A stretch of 64,000 nt of DNA from Mariannaea sp. PMI_226 (taxonomy: Eukaryota; Ascomycota; Sordariomycetes; Hypocreales; Nectriaceae), in assembly GCA_024336345.1 (NCBI GenBank), contig JANFOG010000014.1:310001-374000 (forward strand), in the 5' to 3' direction. The position numbers and the translations under genes were made by a program. Numbering within the stretch: position 1 is the first letter of the stretch; the number at the start of each line of letters is the position of its first letter. The notes beneath the pieces were generated by a model that worked only from the letters and a program-made list of their open reading frames with translations, was not told the origin of the DNA and did not search any database. Below are positions 42,750 through 54,174 of the stretch, piece after piece.

Positions 42750-45051
42750 ATGACCGTCACTGGAAAGATCAGCATTTTGTCGGACCCATCCTTGCTTGAA
42801 AAGGTTGATAAGCTCCGTGAACTGAACATTGGCCAACATGTGCCTCTCCCTCAGGTAAGATCAGGCCGGCACTTATGCAGGATGATTCCGCATGGGCTGA
42901 CACACAAAATAGCTTGTTGTAGCCGGAGACCAAAGCTCTGGCAAATCTTCATTGCTGGAAAGCCTCACTGGTATCCCGTTTCCTAAAGACCAAAGTGTTT
43001 GCACTCGCCATGCGACACAAATCACTTCTCGTCGCGATAGCCACGATCGTGTTGATATACGTATTATTCCCGGACCGCGTGCATCAGACGAGCATAGAAA
43101 ACATGTTGGGGCATTCAGCAAGTCCATGCCTTCTGGTCTGGAATTTCGGAAGCAGTTTGTCAGCATCCTGCAGAAGGTTAGTCACAGTGAGATAGAGTAA
43201 GAAACCTCAGTGCTGAACCAAGATCAGGCTCATGAAAGAATGGGGTTGAGAGCCGATTTTTCAACCGAAAATAGTACTACTTTTAGCGAAGACATCCTCA
43301 AGATCGAGGTACATGGACCTCATGAGGACTACCTTACCATCATTGATCTCCCAGGGATTTTTCGCACGAAAACCATCGGAACCACTAAAGAAGATATGGT
43401 AATGGTGAAAGAACTCGTCAAGGGGTATATCAAAGACGAACGTACTATCATCCTTGCGGTGTTGCCGAGCACTACTGATGTAGCCACGCAAGAAATCTTG
43501 GAGCTTGCAGAAGATTACGACAAGGATGGTGTACGCACCCTTGGAGTACTCACCAAGCCCGACTTGGTACACGAGCTCAGTGCGCGGGCTACCGTTTGTG
43601 ACGTTATTCAAGGTAAAAAACGGCCGCTCACTCTTGGCTACTTCATCGTCCGCAATCGTGGACCGGAAGATGCCTTGAAGGAGCAGTCAGAACTTGATCA
43701 GACTTTTCAACTCCAGCCATGGATTGAACTTCCACAGGATCGAGTAGGCATCCCAGCGCTAAAAGAGCAGCTTAGAATGCTCCACTCTGATATCACTGAA
43801 CGGGAATACCCCAAATTACTCTATGACGTTAACAATCAAATCAAGGCATGCAAGAAGGAACTTGACAGCCTTGGACCACCTCGACAAGACGAGCGTGAGC
43901 AGCGCAGTTTCCTTAGCCGCATCGCTGGGACTTTTCAAGAGCTTACTAGGGCAGCGCTGGCGGCTGATTATAACGCAGACATAGCTTTCGATCAAGATGA
44001 CCTTCGTCTCATCACTCACGTGGTCAACATCACTAACGTCTTCAGCGCGGAGTTTCAGCTGAGTGCTCATTCACGGCATTTCCAAAATATTGAGCTGCCC
44101 GAGCTGTCCGTACTGCCTGAGGGAGCCGATATACCTCCTGATGGCCACTGTGGGGCGAGCTCAGCTTGGTTGACGATGGACAGCCTGCAAGAGATGCTGG
44201 AAGTGGTAAAAGTCAACGATATTACGCCAGAAGAGCAAGCTGAACTTGGCGACGTCATTGGTCCTCTTCATGCGACAACTATGCCGTGTGATGACGTCGC
44301 TTCTTGGATCAAAGATATATATCTGCGGACTAGGGGGCTAGATCTCGGCACGTTCAACGCAAACGTAGTTGCCATGGCGTTTTCAGAGCAATCTCGGAAA
44401 TGGGGAGACATGACCAAACTCTATATGAGCAGAGTTATCATTGTCCTTCATCGCTTCATCGCCTCCGCGCTTCGTTCCGTATGCCCGGAAGATCAATCCC
44501 GTCGTCAGGTATGGTCGTCGATCCTCGACAGCTTGGTGGAGCGCTACAGGATGGCAGTGGATCAAGCGAACTTACTGGTCGAAGTTGAGAGGCACAAGAG
44601 GCCTTACACTCTCAATCGACAATTTGCCGACGCCCTCTCAAAAGCTCGAGGTTACCGAATCACCGAGCTTCTCCGCCCTAAGGCGAGGAAAGACGGCAGG
44701 CAGTATGGAGAGCCCCAGTACATGGTCAATCTGGATGACATTGCCAAGGTCGCCGAAGGCAAGAGTAATACGGAGCAATTACAGGAAGAGATTCACGACA
44801 TTCTTCGCGCTTATTACAGACTAGCGCTTGACAGATTCATCGACAATATCTTCCAACTCGCTGTTGATTACTCCCTGCTACACGGTCCTAAGAGCCCTCT
44901 AAAAGTTTTCACTCATGAGTGGGTAATTAACCTGGAGCCTGAACAGTTGGAACGAATTGTTGGTGAGACTAAATCTGCCAAGAAGCGTCGCTCAAGACTT
45001 GCGAAGAAGATTGACGATTTGTCCAATGCGTTGAAGATCCTCAAAACGTAG
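42750..45051 (+). CDS. Dynamin-superfamily GTPase (Mx/dynamin-like)
   Basis: Three exons (42750-42854, 42913-43176, 43228-45051) give 730 residues. Exon 2 supplies the P-loop GDQSSGKSS (40-48) and the dynamin signature LVVAGDQSSGKSSLLESLTG, then the switch-I region with VCTRHATQI. Exon 3 has DLPG (163-166) and TKPD (232-235), so all GTP-binding motifs are intact. The long helical middle/stalk region and a C-terminal GED-type helix (about 620-690, EIHDILRAYYRLALDRFIDN) follow, and the tail is basic (KSAKKRRSRLAKK). No PH domain or proline-rich domain is visible, as in Mx-like and Vps1/Dnm1-like proteins. Fungi often carry extra dynamin-like paralogues of unknown role besides the three core ones; this looks like such a paralogue acting on membranes by GTP-driven assembly. 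Confidence 0.88.
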
Positions 45052-45687
45052 TTGTCTTTCATTTCTTAGCATTGCTAGAAAAGCTTCGTCAGGAGATTAT
45101 TTGAGGTAGTTATAACTTGCAAATTTATGATTCAACCAGAAAGCTAGCTAGGTGATAATACTGCAATTTGGAAGGGCATTATTGTTCGAGTTCCCTACAT
45201 AGCAAGTTCTATCGCACGGTACTACAAGCTAGACAGACGTAATAATCTGAGCAATTCCCCCAACTAATGTACAGTTCTTTATCTAGAAGATCTATGAGCT
45301 GTACTTCTATAAGATTTTCTCTTTGCAACCCAACTTAGTAACCTGTCTCTTCACACCAAGAGAAGAGATTAGAGCCTAATAATGCTCAATAGTGCATCAT
45401 TTTCTACATATTCCTTACAAGTATATTAGATTCAGATGGCTGCTGACTTCTTTTAGGAGTACTAGAAAAATTTGGAGGAACACAGATAAGGAATATTTAT
45501 TTAGGTTAACAGTAGCTTGGCATAAACAGACGCACAGTTATGTAGTACTGAAAACCAACTGCACTCAATAAGGCTCTGGTGGCTCTCTACGCAACATAGC
45601 TTCACAAGATGCCAGCCATCTACCTCGATCGAAAAAGGTATATTTGATAGAATGCTTCAGAATTTCCCTCTAGTTCACGCTGGGGGG
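45052..45687. other. Convergent intergenic region
   Basis: AT-rich spacer between the dynamin and bZIP 3' ends; nothing seen. Confidence 0.45.
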
Positions 45688-46440
45688 TTATGGAGAGCTA
45701 ATGAAGTCAAGCAATGTGAATAATAAGTCTGTGTCTACACGACATCCGTCGCCTTGAGAAATTGGTCTCCGGAATCCAGGTTCTAACCATTCACGAATAA
45801 CAGAGTTATCTAAGCCCTTATAGTTTTGTTGAGTGATGGTCAAATAAGCATCCTGGCAACGGGTGGTAGATTTTCTTGGGCTTGGGAGTGATAAGTCGCA
45901 ACAGTCCTGGTTGTCAGACTCTGTGAGTATCTCGTAGTCAAGCGTAGGTGCTTGCATCGTCATATCGCTTGTCCAAGGAGCCGATAATATGGGAGACCGA
46001 TTGTAAGTGGAGATGCTGATTGCGATGGTTTGGCTTGGGGCAAGAGGACATTGCATGTTCGGTATGTCTCTTCCTAGCTGGACTACAGCGCGATCTGATT
46101 GGCTGCCTGAGTAATTGGGCGAGTCCTGTACCGACGTGGACTGACAGCTATTGCGGCGCTTTAATGGCTCATCCGCTGAATTTTTGCTCGTTGGTGAAAT
46201 ATCGGTTGAAGTCTTGTGAGTTTCGGGCGGCATGGAGTTATGTGTCGCCCTGGCCTCTTCCAGCTCCCGAGAGAGTCCTTCGATACGGGCTAGAGCCTGG
46301 CTAAGTTGGAGTTTCGTCTCTGCTACCTGAGCCTCGAGTTCTTCAATGCGGCCTTTAACTCTCTGGCGGTGGCGGCGCTGGTTGTTACGCTGCCGGATCG
46401 CATTGTGATCAGCCGGCCTCGATGACCATTTGCTCATCAT
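45688..46440 (-). CDS. bZIP transcription factor next to the arsenic genes
   Basis: Intact single-exon gene of 250 residues. The basic region is NAIRQRNNQRRHRQRVKGR (about 13-31), followed by a leucine/isoleucine heptad series (IEELEAQVAETKLQLSQA, then IEGLSRELEEA). The rest is Ser/Thr-rich with a short conserved-looking C-terminus (YLTITQQNYKGLDN.., REWLEPGFRRP). Cys residues are scattered, including QDCCDLS, and might be redox- or arsenic-reactive; that is inference. It is divergent from arsM with a 529-bp shared promoter, the arrangement expected of a local regulator. Yap-type bZIPs are known to control arsenic resistance in yeast (Yap8/Arr1), which supports but does not prove that role. 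Confidence 0.8.
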   Translation of the reverse strand: MMSKWSSRPADHNAIRQRNNQRRHRQRVKGRIEELEAQVAETKLQLSQALARIEGLSRELEEARATHNSMPPETHKTSTDISPTSKNSADEPLKRRNSCQSTSVQDSPNYSGSQSDRAVVQLGRDIPNMQCPLAPSQTIAISISTYNRSPILSAPWTSDMTMQAPTLDYEILTESDNQDCCDLSLPSPRKSTTRCQDAYLTITQQNYKGLDNSVIREWLEPGFRRPISQGDGCRVDTDLLFTLLDFISSP

Positions 46441-46969
46441 CTCGACACTAGGTAGCAGATAGAGAGTATAAGTCGCGTAAACGCAATAGTCCAGTTTTCT
46501 TGTTACTGGAAAAGTTGGTAAATATTGGGCTATCAGATGTTGATAGTCCGAACGATTTGTTCATAGCATCATTCAAGCGGTGGAATGCGAGAATAGACAT
46601 GCAGGTACAGTAATGACGCTACTTGCAACAGCAGTAGTCAGATCACAGTCGCAGCCACTTGATGATTGGTGGCAGTGTCTGGGGTCAAAAATGGTGACAC
46701 ATCGAAAAGTTGCCTTTTTCGGCTTAGATTAAACTGCGGTTCAGCCGTGTCCATGATTGGAAAGAATTTGATGACATACCACATTCATTTCCATGTTACC
46801 TGGGGGTGGTTGGAGTTAGCGATAGCTGATGGATGTAAACTGGCAATCTATATAAGTATTGCCCCTTGGGATGTGTGAAATGTATATAGTCCACTTTAGT
46901 AAAGATCTCATTGTCCACATATTCTGACCAGAAAGCATTTTGTTCACTTGTCATTTGTATTGAGCATTC
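46441..46969. promoter_or_regulatory. Divergent bZIP/arsM promoter
   Basis: 529 bp between the two starts. I could not define a specific palindromic bZIP site by eye. Confidence 0.45.
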
Positions 46970-48122
46970 ATGGATTCTGACAAGATTTACGCCCAAGTCA
47001 GCGCACACTACAGTGCTGCCTCCCAAGGGCGTACTGCGGCATATGAGAGCGCCATTGCAAAGTCCTTTGGTTATTCTGATGGGGAACTTGCAAGTGTCCC
47101 TGAGGGATCCAATCTAGGCCTCAGCTGCGGGAACCCTCTTGCCATCGCCAGCATTAGAGAGGTACGCCACGGTCGTTGTCATTTGTTATAACGATATTCT
47201 AGGCTCTAATCTTTCAATATCAGGGCGAGACAATAATTGATCTGGGGAGCGGGGCGGGGTTTGACGCTTTCCTCGCCGCCAACAGAATTGGGCCGTCTGG
47301 GAAGGTCATTGGTGTTGACATGAATAAAGTACACATATCTCCGGGCACGCTATTCGCCAGCGGAATCTGACATAAGTAATAGGATATGATAGCCAAGGCC
47401 AACAAAATCAAGAGTGAAACGAACAAAACCAACGTCGAGTTTGTCAGTGCAGGTATTACAGACATGTCGGTTCTCGAATCCGGAATTGCTGACTGCATCA
47501 TCTCCAACTGCGTCATAAATCTGGTCCCCGCTACAGAAAAGCATCTAGTGTTCAGAGAGATATTCCGTCTTCTGAAACCTGGCGGCCGTGTTGCGATCTC
47601 GGATATTCTCGCAAAGAAGCAGCTTCCCGAAAAGCTCAGGTCTGACATGGCCATGTACGTTGGGTGCATTTCGGGGGCAAGTTTGGTTGACGAATATGAC
47701 AAATTCTTAAAAGATGCAGGTTTTGAAGGTGAGTAATGGAAAAGAAATACCGGTGTCGGTTGTTCAACTCATAAACTAAGAATGATGTATCCAGAAATAC
47801 TCATCACTGACACAAAGAGTGACTTGAATGTCTACTTCCAAATTGATGAGGACGGCTCCAAGAAGCCAGAGTGTTGTATTCCAGCAAAAGCAGAAAAGTC
47901 TGAAGAGGAAAGGTGCTGCAATCCTTCTAGCGAGCTTTGCTGTGCGCCCAAGTCATCTTCTCCTTGTTGCACGGCAAACTGCTGTATGCCGGAGAATGAT
48001 TATGTCAACCTTGCAGAGAGTAACTTGAATGATTGGGCAGGTAAGTTGCCCTAGCATACTTCGATAACGGGAGGCCTAACATGAAGCAAGGATCATTCAA
48101 AATTTATGCTGTGAAGAATTGA
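46970..48122 (+). CDS. arsM: Arsenite methyltransferase ArsM
   Basis: Five exons (46970-47161, 47224-47328, 47383-47728, 47795-48040, 48091-48122) give 306 residues. ArsM methylates As(III) with S-adenosylmethionine to mono-, di- and trimethylarsenicals in the cytosol. The SAM site is [19 protein letters not shown] (69-87). Conserved arsenic-binding cysteines are Cys53 in NLGLSCGNP and Cys194 in YVGCISGA; the family region [13 protein letters not shown] is also present. The last splice adds [10 protein letters not shown], the usual ArsM ending, confirming the 3' exon. Unusual is a Cys-rich insert at about 236-280 with five CC pairs ([30 protein letters not shown]). It may bind thiophilic metalloid or replace the third catalytic Cys. 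It is followed by arsH in convergent orientation. Confidence 0.93.
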
Positions 48123-48323
48123 TGTGGACAGGATTTCACCAACGGTACAGTGAATAGATCACGTGTGGTCTAGCATGGATGAAATATGTCTGGGGTGTTG
48201 CAACTGATAGTTATAGGTGTTAGCCTTCAATCGCCGAACTTGGATATAGGCTCTGCTTGCGTTATCTATTGGTCATTAGAAGGTGCCAATTCTATTTTCC
48301 GCTTGCTCTCCTTTGATAAACTT

Positions 48324-49392
48324 TTATTCAGCCTCTAGCTTGGATTTTCGCTCCTGACGTTCGCTAAAGCGGTCGCCGAATAGCTCAAAATGAGGCCGCA
48401 TTATGATAGTGTATTTGACCAGCTCCTCCATGCAATCGACGACGCGCTCACGGTTGGGGCCGGGCATCATTCGGCTACCTTCAGCTTCAGACGTAAACTG
48501 CGTGTACGCTTTGGGTACTGAACTCTGGTTGGGTATAGTAAACATGCGCATCCATCGCCCTAGGATCCGGAGAGAGTTCACGGCATTGAAAGACTGAGAC
48601 CCGCCACTGACCTGGGCGATGGCAAGGGTCCGGCCTTGTGTAGGGCGAACTGAACCAGATGAGAGCGGGATCCAGTCTATCTGTTGCTTGAAGATGCCAG
48701 TCTAGAGTGAAGGTCATTATGATGATGTCTTTGTGATCCGTGCTTCGGACGGCAGTGACTTACTAGGTTACCATGCTGCTCGGGGCTGACCCAAACGTGG
48801 CCATCACTCCACTTGCTAAGCTCCCGTAGTTCTTGTACTTTAGGATGTGTATGCTGTACATCATCTTTCTGTGGCAGACCGGTAGGGTCATACACACGGA
48901 CATCACATCCGAGACGGAAGAGGATCCTTGAGCATTCATATGCTAACAGACGGGAGTACGACCTATTAAATCACGTCAGACTGTAACCCTGGGGTTGACG
49001 CTAACACCATCCGTATATGTTGTCTCCCACCAGCATGAGGGAAGTTAGAACCTCTCAGACCTAAGAAGGGTTCGAGATGTACAGAAGAATAAAATGTCGA
49101 CTTACCTACTCCTCATACTACCGTATAGAACAAGAATACGCAACCTATCTTGTCCTCGATGGATGATTTCAGATTCGACCATCTTCAGTACGGTACTTAA
49201 TTCCAGCTGCGAAACCCAGTCGTCATCTTTGTTTGCCTCGTCGAGTAAAAACGGGCGGTGGCGGTCACGGGTGTGTGGCTCGTCGTCGTCCTTGGATATT
49301 GCAAAGGACCGGCCATTATACGCAGGGTCCAGGACGGGCTCGGCTTGCGGACGTGCAGCATATGAATTGTTGAGGTCACCGTGGCCATTCAT
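48324..49392 (-). CDS. arsH: ArsH NADPH-dependent FMN oxidoreductase
   Basis: Three exons (49106-49392, 48764-48962, 48324-48701) give 287 residues. ArsH reduces FMN with NADPH and oxidises trivalent organoarsenicals to less toxic pentavalent forms. The flavin loop is [17 protein letters not shown], which is split by a 143-nt intron. Other family blocks are [57 protein letters not shown], the glycine-rich [15 protein letters not shown] and [12 protein letters not shown]. Start: ATG at 49392 ([11 protein letters not shown]) matches known fungal ArsH N-termini; an in-frame ATG at 49506 would add 38 residues with Arg/Tyr/Phe character, perhaps a targeting extension. Only 201 bp separates its 3' end from that of arsM. 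Confidence 0.93.
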
Positions 49393-49811
49393 ATTGATTG
49401 AGGTATAGAAACGCCAGTAATGTGATTGCGGTCGATGGATATAAGAAAATCGGAAAGCATACGCCTCTGAAAGACGGAGAATCGGGAGTTTTAACTGTGC
49501 TAGCATGCCTGTGTCCTGAGCGAAAGAGATACAAAGTTTCGAATGGAAGGGACTGCAGTCTCTTTATACCTCCACTTATCTACACCGCTGGCCACCGACA
49601 GTGAGTAGTTTGGAGACTAGTATGGTGTATTATTCGCATGACTAGCGTGTCCATCAGAAAATTAACCACCGTCTCTCTTGCTAGTTCATATGGGTAGATT
49701 GGTGGGTGTAGCTTATTATTACAGATCTGACGCCGAAGGTAATATATAATTGTCCACGGTACAACCAACGTTAGGTAGATAGGTGTCTTGATTTAGTACT
49801 AATAATGTATT
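49393..49811. other. Spacer between arsH and the arsenate reductase
   Basis: 419 bp that must hold the arsH promoter and the reductase 3' end. No motif identified. Confidence 0.4.
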
Positions 49812-50559
49812 CTATTTGCTGGCCCATGCACCTGCTTCGTATTCATCCATCCAATCTACAAACTCACCGCCCGCCGTTGCCCAGCCCTTAATCCCCTCAA
49901 GTAAGATCAAGCTCTCCATCTCTCTGTCGCCTTGGTCCGCAGCGTAGTCGCTAAACCAACCGGCCGCTCGAGTACCGCGACCACGGGAAGAAGCTAATTA
50001 CATCCTCAGCACTTCTTTTTCTCGACTTGGATGAACAAAGTGCTAAGCCCCGAGCGAGCACTTAGAGGGAACGAAAAAAAAAGGTTACAATACTCACAAC
50101 AGTACCAAATAACCTTGCGGAAACCTGCGGCCCTAAACGCATTGTAGAGAGTGGGAATGGTTGGGTATAGACTTTGTGCGGGTAGGTTGATGGAGCCACG
50201 AATGGTGCCACCCTGAGAATAATTGCATATTAGCTATCTCACTCTTACACGGGTGAACTTTCGAGTTGACAGGCAGAACGCACTTCGTGGTCATTACGCC
50301 GCAAATCAATGAGGATGAAGTCTCGCCCGGCAACACTGCCATCTGCCTTCATCATCTTGAGTAATTCTTCGCGCGCCAAGCCCCCTGGTTGGGTATTCCT
50401 TGGAGCCGGGTACGCCGAGTACCACGGTGACGTGTTGTTCTGCGTCGACGCCATACGTCTATTGGTAAAGGCTACAGTTGGCCTTATGAGAGGAATGGAC
50501 GTCTTGTGCCAGCAAACTCGGGTTGTGACTCTCGGCAAGTGTTGCATGAGTATGGCCAT
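49812..50559 (-). CDS. acr2: Acr2-type arsenate reductase (rhodanese/CDC25 fold)
   Basis: Three exons (50284-50559, 50098-50212, 49812-49993) give 190 residues. Acr2-type enzymes reduce arsenate to arsenite using thiols, with a CX5R active site. That loop is CSSSRGR (Cys130-Arg136) in WYCSSSRGRGTRAAGWF, assembled across the second intron. Earlier rhodanese blocks are LIDLRRNDHEGGTIRGSINL and LPAQSLYPTIPTLYNAF; the C-terminus LLEGIKGWATAGGEFVDWM is typical. The first 35 residues (MAILMQHLPRVTTRVCW..) are Arg-rich and acid-free, like a mitochondrial presequence; an internal in-frame ATG (MASTQNNTS) would give a cytosolic form. It is co-oriented with arsH and supplies the arsenite used by ArsM. 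Confidence 0.9.
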
Positions 50560-52073
50560 GCATCACAGGACTGGGGGACTTATGTAGCAATCAAAGATCC
50601 CTCCCAAGAACACCACCTGAATAGGTTGTCGAATACCTTTCTTACGGTCCAGTAGCTAACTGAGGATCGTGTGCATGAGGTGGACTTAGTTACCGAATCA
50701 TGTCAGTCCCCAGCCATGGTTGGTTGATGCCCCTGCAAGGAAAATTTAGGACTTACACGACCAACTCAGCGCAACTGCCGGTTCGCAACGACTTTGTGGT
50801 GTCGGCGACCAGTCATAATTAGGGCATGAGAGAGGCCTTCTGTCGGCACCCTGTTTGCTCCATACCTGTCAGCCAGAGGCGGGGGACCCTGTAGCCCATG
50901 CCCAGCATGTGCCGAGCAATATGACGAGCGTTGCAGCAAGGCCTGAAAAGTAGTGACGTATGCCGTCATGCGTGAGGGGTTTCTTCGCTTTGGGCCCTAT
51001 TGCTAAGCCTAAAATCTTACATTGGGTACCTCCTTAGCGACTTCATCCAGGGACTATAACGTCCTTTTCGGTGCGTGTAGAGGGGCAATGGCGCGGGTAG
51101 CGGGCGAAATACGGTGTCCATATGGATGCTAGTATCGGCCGCGATGTGGCTGTCTCTTTTTTTTTTTTTTTTTTTGGGTGGGAGAGAATCGTGAGGAATC
51201 TGTCATGCCTTGGGCCTTATTGGCCAGCGTCGACTAGGCAAGAATTAGTCTAACTCGAGTTGGAGACCGAGAATTGGCCAGCTGAGTTCATGGTTTTTAA
51301 CCATCTTAAGGGGCTTTATTCATTGTGCTTCATAAGAACCTTCTAACACACAATTACAGCCCCCTGTAGTCTTTGGCTGGACATCCAAGATATAAAACTG
51401 CCTAATAAAACAGGATCACTCACGCTCATCGTCTTCCATTCCGCAGAAAACCAGCACTATATACAAGACACAGCTCTGAAGTAGACCATTTCGACGTAGA
51501 CATGACAGTATGATCTTCTGAAGAGCTCGCTGGTAGTGAACCGTCCGGGGCATCTTCTCGTCTCGTGGATAATGCACTACTCTGAACTGCTCTGGCATGC
51601 AAGGAAATCAAGTTTTAAGCACACCGGACCCTGATACAAGAACATTCACACCCAAGGTGTGAAGAGCAAACAAATGTATTTCATACTGACACGACTCAGA
51701 CATTGGAGTTATTCTGGGCAAACTAGTTCAAAATTTGGATCTCGTGCGATCAGGCTCTCCTTCGACTGTAGATCAGCGAATTGAGGCCCCCAATCCTCCT
51801 CGAGCTTATCTAGCTACGTCGTTGGGTCTCCAATAGATAGCCTTGGACGGTGTGAACTGGGTAGCACTATGAAAGGTAGCTGAGCTGCCGATTTGAGTAT
51901 CAAAACCCGCCAAAAATGAAAAGAGAATCGATGTACAGAAGCATTTAGCATTGCACGAGAATACCGTCTGCGTTATGTAGCTACAATAACTGAGCCATTA
52001 TTAACAGGCTCCTTTGCAATTGTGTAGCTGGAATCTCGATATTATTGATGCATACTTACTATGCACAAGATTG
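50560..52073. other. Intergenic, no efflux pump found
   Basis: About 1.5 kb without a supported gene. There is a T-run near 51158-51174. Short minus frames at 50766-50969 and 51416-51611 are unrecognised. No Acr3 or ArsB-type membrane protein is encoded here. Confidence 0.5.
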
Positions 52074-52956
52074 TTAAGTAATTTCATCCATAAGTCGCAG
52101 CACATCTGTATTCTGAACGACGCAATCTGTGCCTTCTGCGCAGCCAAGCTTCGCGTGGGCAATTGTTGCGTCAGAGTCACCTCGAAGCCGAGCAAGGATG
52201 GTCGCAGCCTCTACACAATGCATACCATTCGACCTCAGGGGGCGGACCTGAGGCAGTTCTGGCGGACAGTAGCAAGCAGGGTCAATCGGTGTCACGTAAA
52301 AGGAGGTTGTGCTATCGTCTGGTTCGCCATTGCCGGTACAAGTTGTGTTGTCTTCATTGCTCTGTCTGACATGGCCGCTGGCAGGCTGCGCTGAAATGGC
52401 GACTGGTCTGGTGGATAACGCCGGGCTGGATGGTGTAGGCGTAGCTATTTGTGCTACCTCCGGCGATTGTGCTGGAAGATAATGCTGTTCCGGAAACGTC
52501 GAACAGCTCATGATGGTGTGTGATGGTAAACTGCCAGTTTTCTGCGGCCACGGACTGCCAACCATTGCTTGCTTTGAAGGACGGGACTTGATCAGCGGCC
52601 AGCTTCTCGGCTGCGAAGTTGCGCCATGAGTGACCCCACGAGAGCTCATTGCAAGATGGTGTTCAACCTCCTCTCTCGTAACATGCCGAGCAGCAAGCAG
52701 CTCCCTCAACGCCGCATTCTCCGCCGCCACAGTCCTCGCAACTCGCTGCATCTCGATTGTTGCCTGTGCATCACGGCTCTCGTACTCGAGCACCTTGCGT
52801 TGGAGGTCATCGAACAACTCGCGACGCCTTGCGCGGGAGCGGCGTTGGTTTTCGCGATTGAGCACCACCGAGGCTGGGGTCCGGTTCTGTGATAGAATTG
52901 TGTGAGGAGAGTGCAAAGTTTGGTGTTTGGAGATCCATGCTCACCTTTCTTGGCAT
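52074..52956 (-). CDS. bZIP transcription factor (MPRK-type)
   Basis: Two exons: a 12-nt first exon (52945-52956, MPRK) and 52074-52886, giving 274 residues. The 58-nt intron ends TATCACAG, and the tiny exon is accepted because MPRK directly before the basic region is usual in this fungal subgroup. The basic region is VVLNRENQRRSRARRRE; the zipper follows (LFDDLQRKVLEYESRDAQA with later heptads to about 75). The C-terminus carries a conserved block, CVEAATILARLRGD, seen in a group of uncharacterised mould bZIPs. Six or more Cys are present in the C-terminal third. It bounds the arsenic genes on the right as the other bZIP does on the left, but 1.5 kb from the reductase, so a link to arsenic is only suggested. 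Confidence 0.78.
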
Positions 52957-54174
52957 GCCTGAAGAGCAATGTTCATGTCTCTGAGAAGTAACTTGGTCGA
53001 AAAGTGGGTGGTTGTTGATGGAGACCAATCCCGGAACAGCAAGGTTTCGCCTCCTCGCTGACAGGCCCCCGACATCAAGAGAAAATACACTCCTAGTCCC
53101 AGTCATTACGCTCAAGTGCTGTGCTCCTGTTCGCCTGGGTCATGTTGCCGCACTTTTCTTCCATTATTTAGACCCGCCTGCTCGGCCCAACTATCCCTCT
53201 TTTCACATCTCATGTACAATTTTTCCAATCCGACGAGCCTTTGATAAATAACGGCACCACCGGCTAATCCCGCCCTGGCTCTCACATCAGATTCTATTAG
53301 GATAGGTCTCAATCTAAGCAAGTCTTGGAATGCCCAATGACATGAAAAAATGGGAAGTCGTTCTGTGCAACAGGTCACAAGAGGAACAACTGGCCACGGG
53401 AGCGTCATTCTGCAGGCAGGTAGGGAGGGAAAATGAGGGAGACTGTCAGGCCTGAACAGTGATTGGTTGGCTTCGTGGCTCTGCAGAGAGTGAACAAACC
53501 GGGGCGTGATCCCTGTCACGCCCTAGGTCCTATTGGACATTTGTGCTGTGCCCAGTGCCTCGCAACTTGGAGACCGGACTCGGTAACACTGAACCCTGGA
53601 TTGCTGACTTATCCCGAATTTCACATAACAGGGTTAGAAAAGCGTCTAAGTGCGACGTGAAACATTATAGATCTCTCCTTGTGTTACCATTGAATGTGAA
53701 TGTCGAAATAAGTCTACGTTATGCGTCTGAATTTCCCTGGCTCGAAGCTGGGAGACAGCAATTTCCACCATCCTTTTATCGCGCACTGACACTTCCCAGC
53801 GGTAGAGAGAATATCACCAATGGCAAACGGACGCCTAACCTAGAAGCACGACATGCACCGTTATCTATTGTCGATCTATCCTTTCACTGAGAATATTGTT
53901 TTTCCGGTTTGCTAACCAATTGTGGTCTTCAACAGCTGAGTATAACAACGAAGATGATTATTCATTCAACATTTAATAACAACGTGTCTGAATTAATGCT
54001 AATTAATCGAAACGGGAAACTGTACTCTGATATGCTTAGGATGTCCATCTGTCGCAACAAGTTGTTAAACAGGTCTATTTCTACCACTGTCAAACTAGAT
54101 CCTATATGCCGAATACACGCTGTGCGCAAGTTACTCATTTCTGAGGTTTAAGCGGATCTCATTCCAAGTGTCCC
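52957..54174. other. Intergenic, nothing seen
   Basis: Promoter side of the bZIP and 3' side of the SDR. Open frames such as 53112-53519 lack motifs. Confidence 0.45.

Noticed and set aside
43177..43227. Early stop in the dynamin-like gene
   Set aside because: It falls in a 51-nt intron with a GCTGAAC branch point; splicing gives ILQKAHERMGL.
50766..50969. Minus-strand frame considered as a remnant of an arsenite pump
   Set aside because: Not hydrophobic enough and lacking Acr3 motifs; does not support a pump.
53112..53519. Open frame of about 135 codons on minus upstream of the second bZIP
   Set aside because: No ATG-supported structure, no domain, Trp/Cys/Arg-heavy composition typical of non-coding translation.
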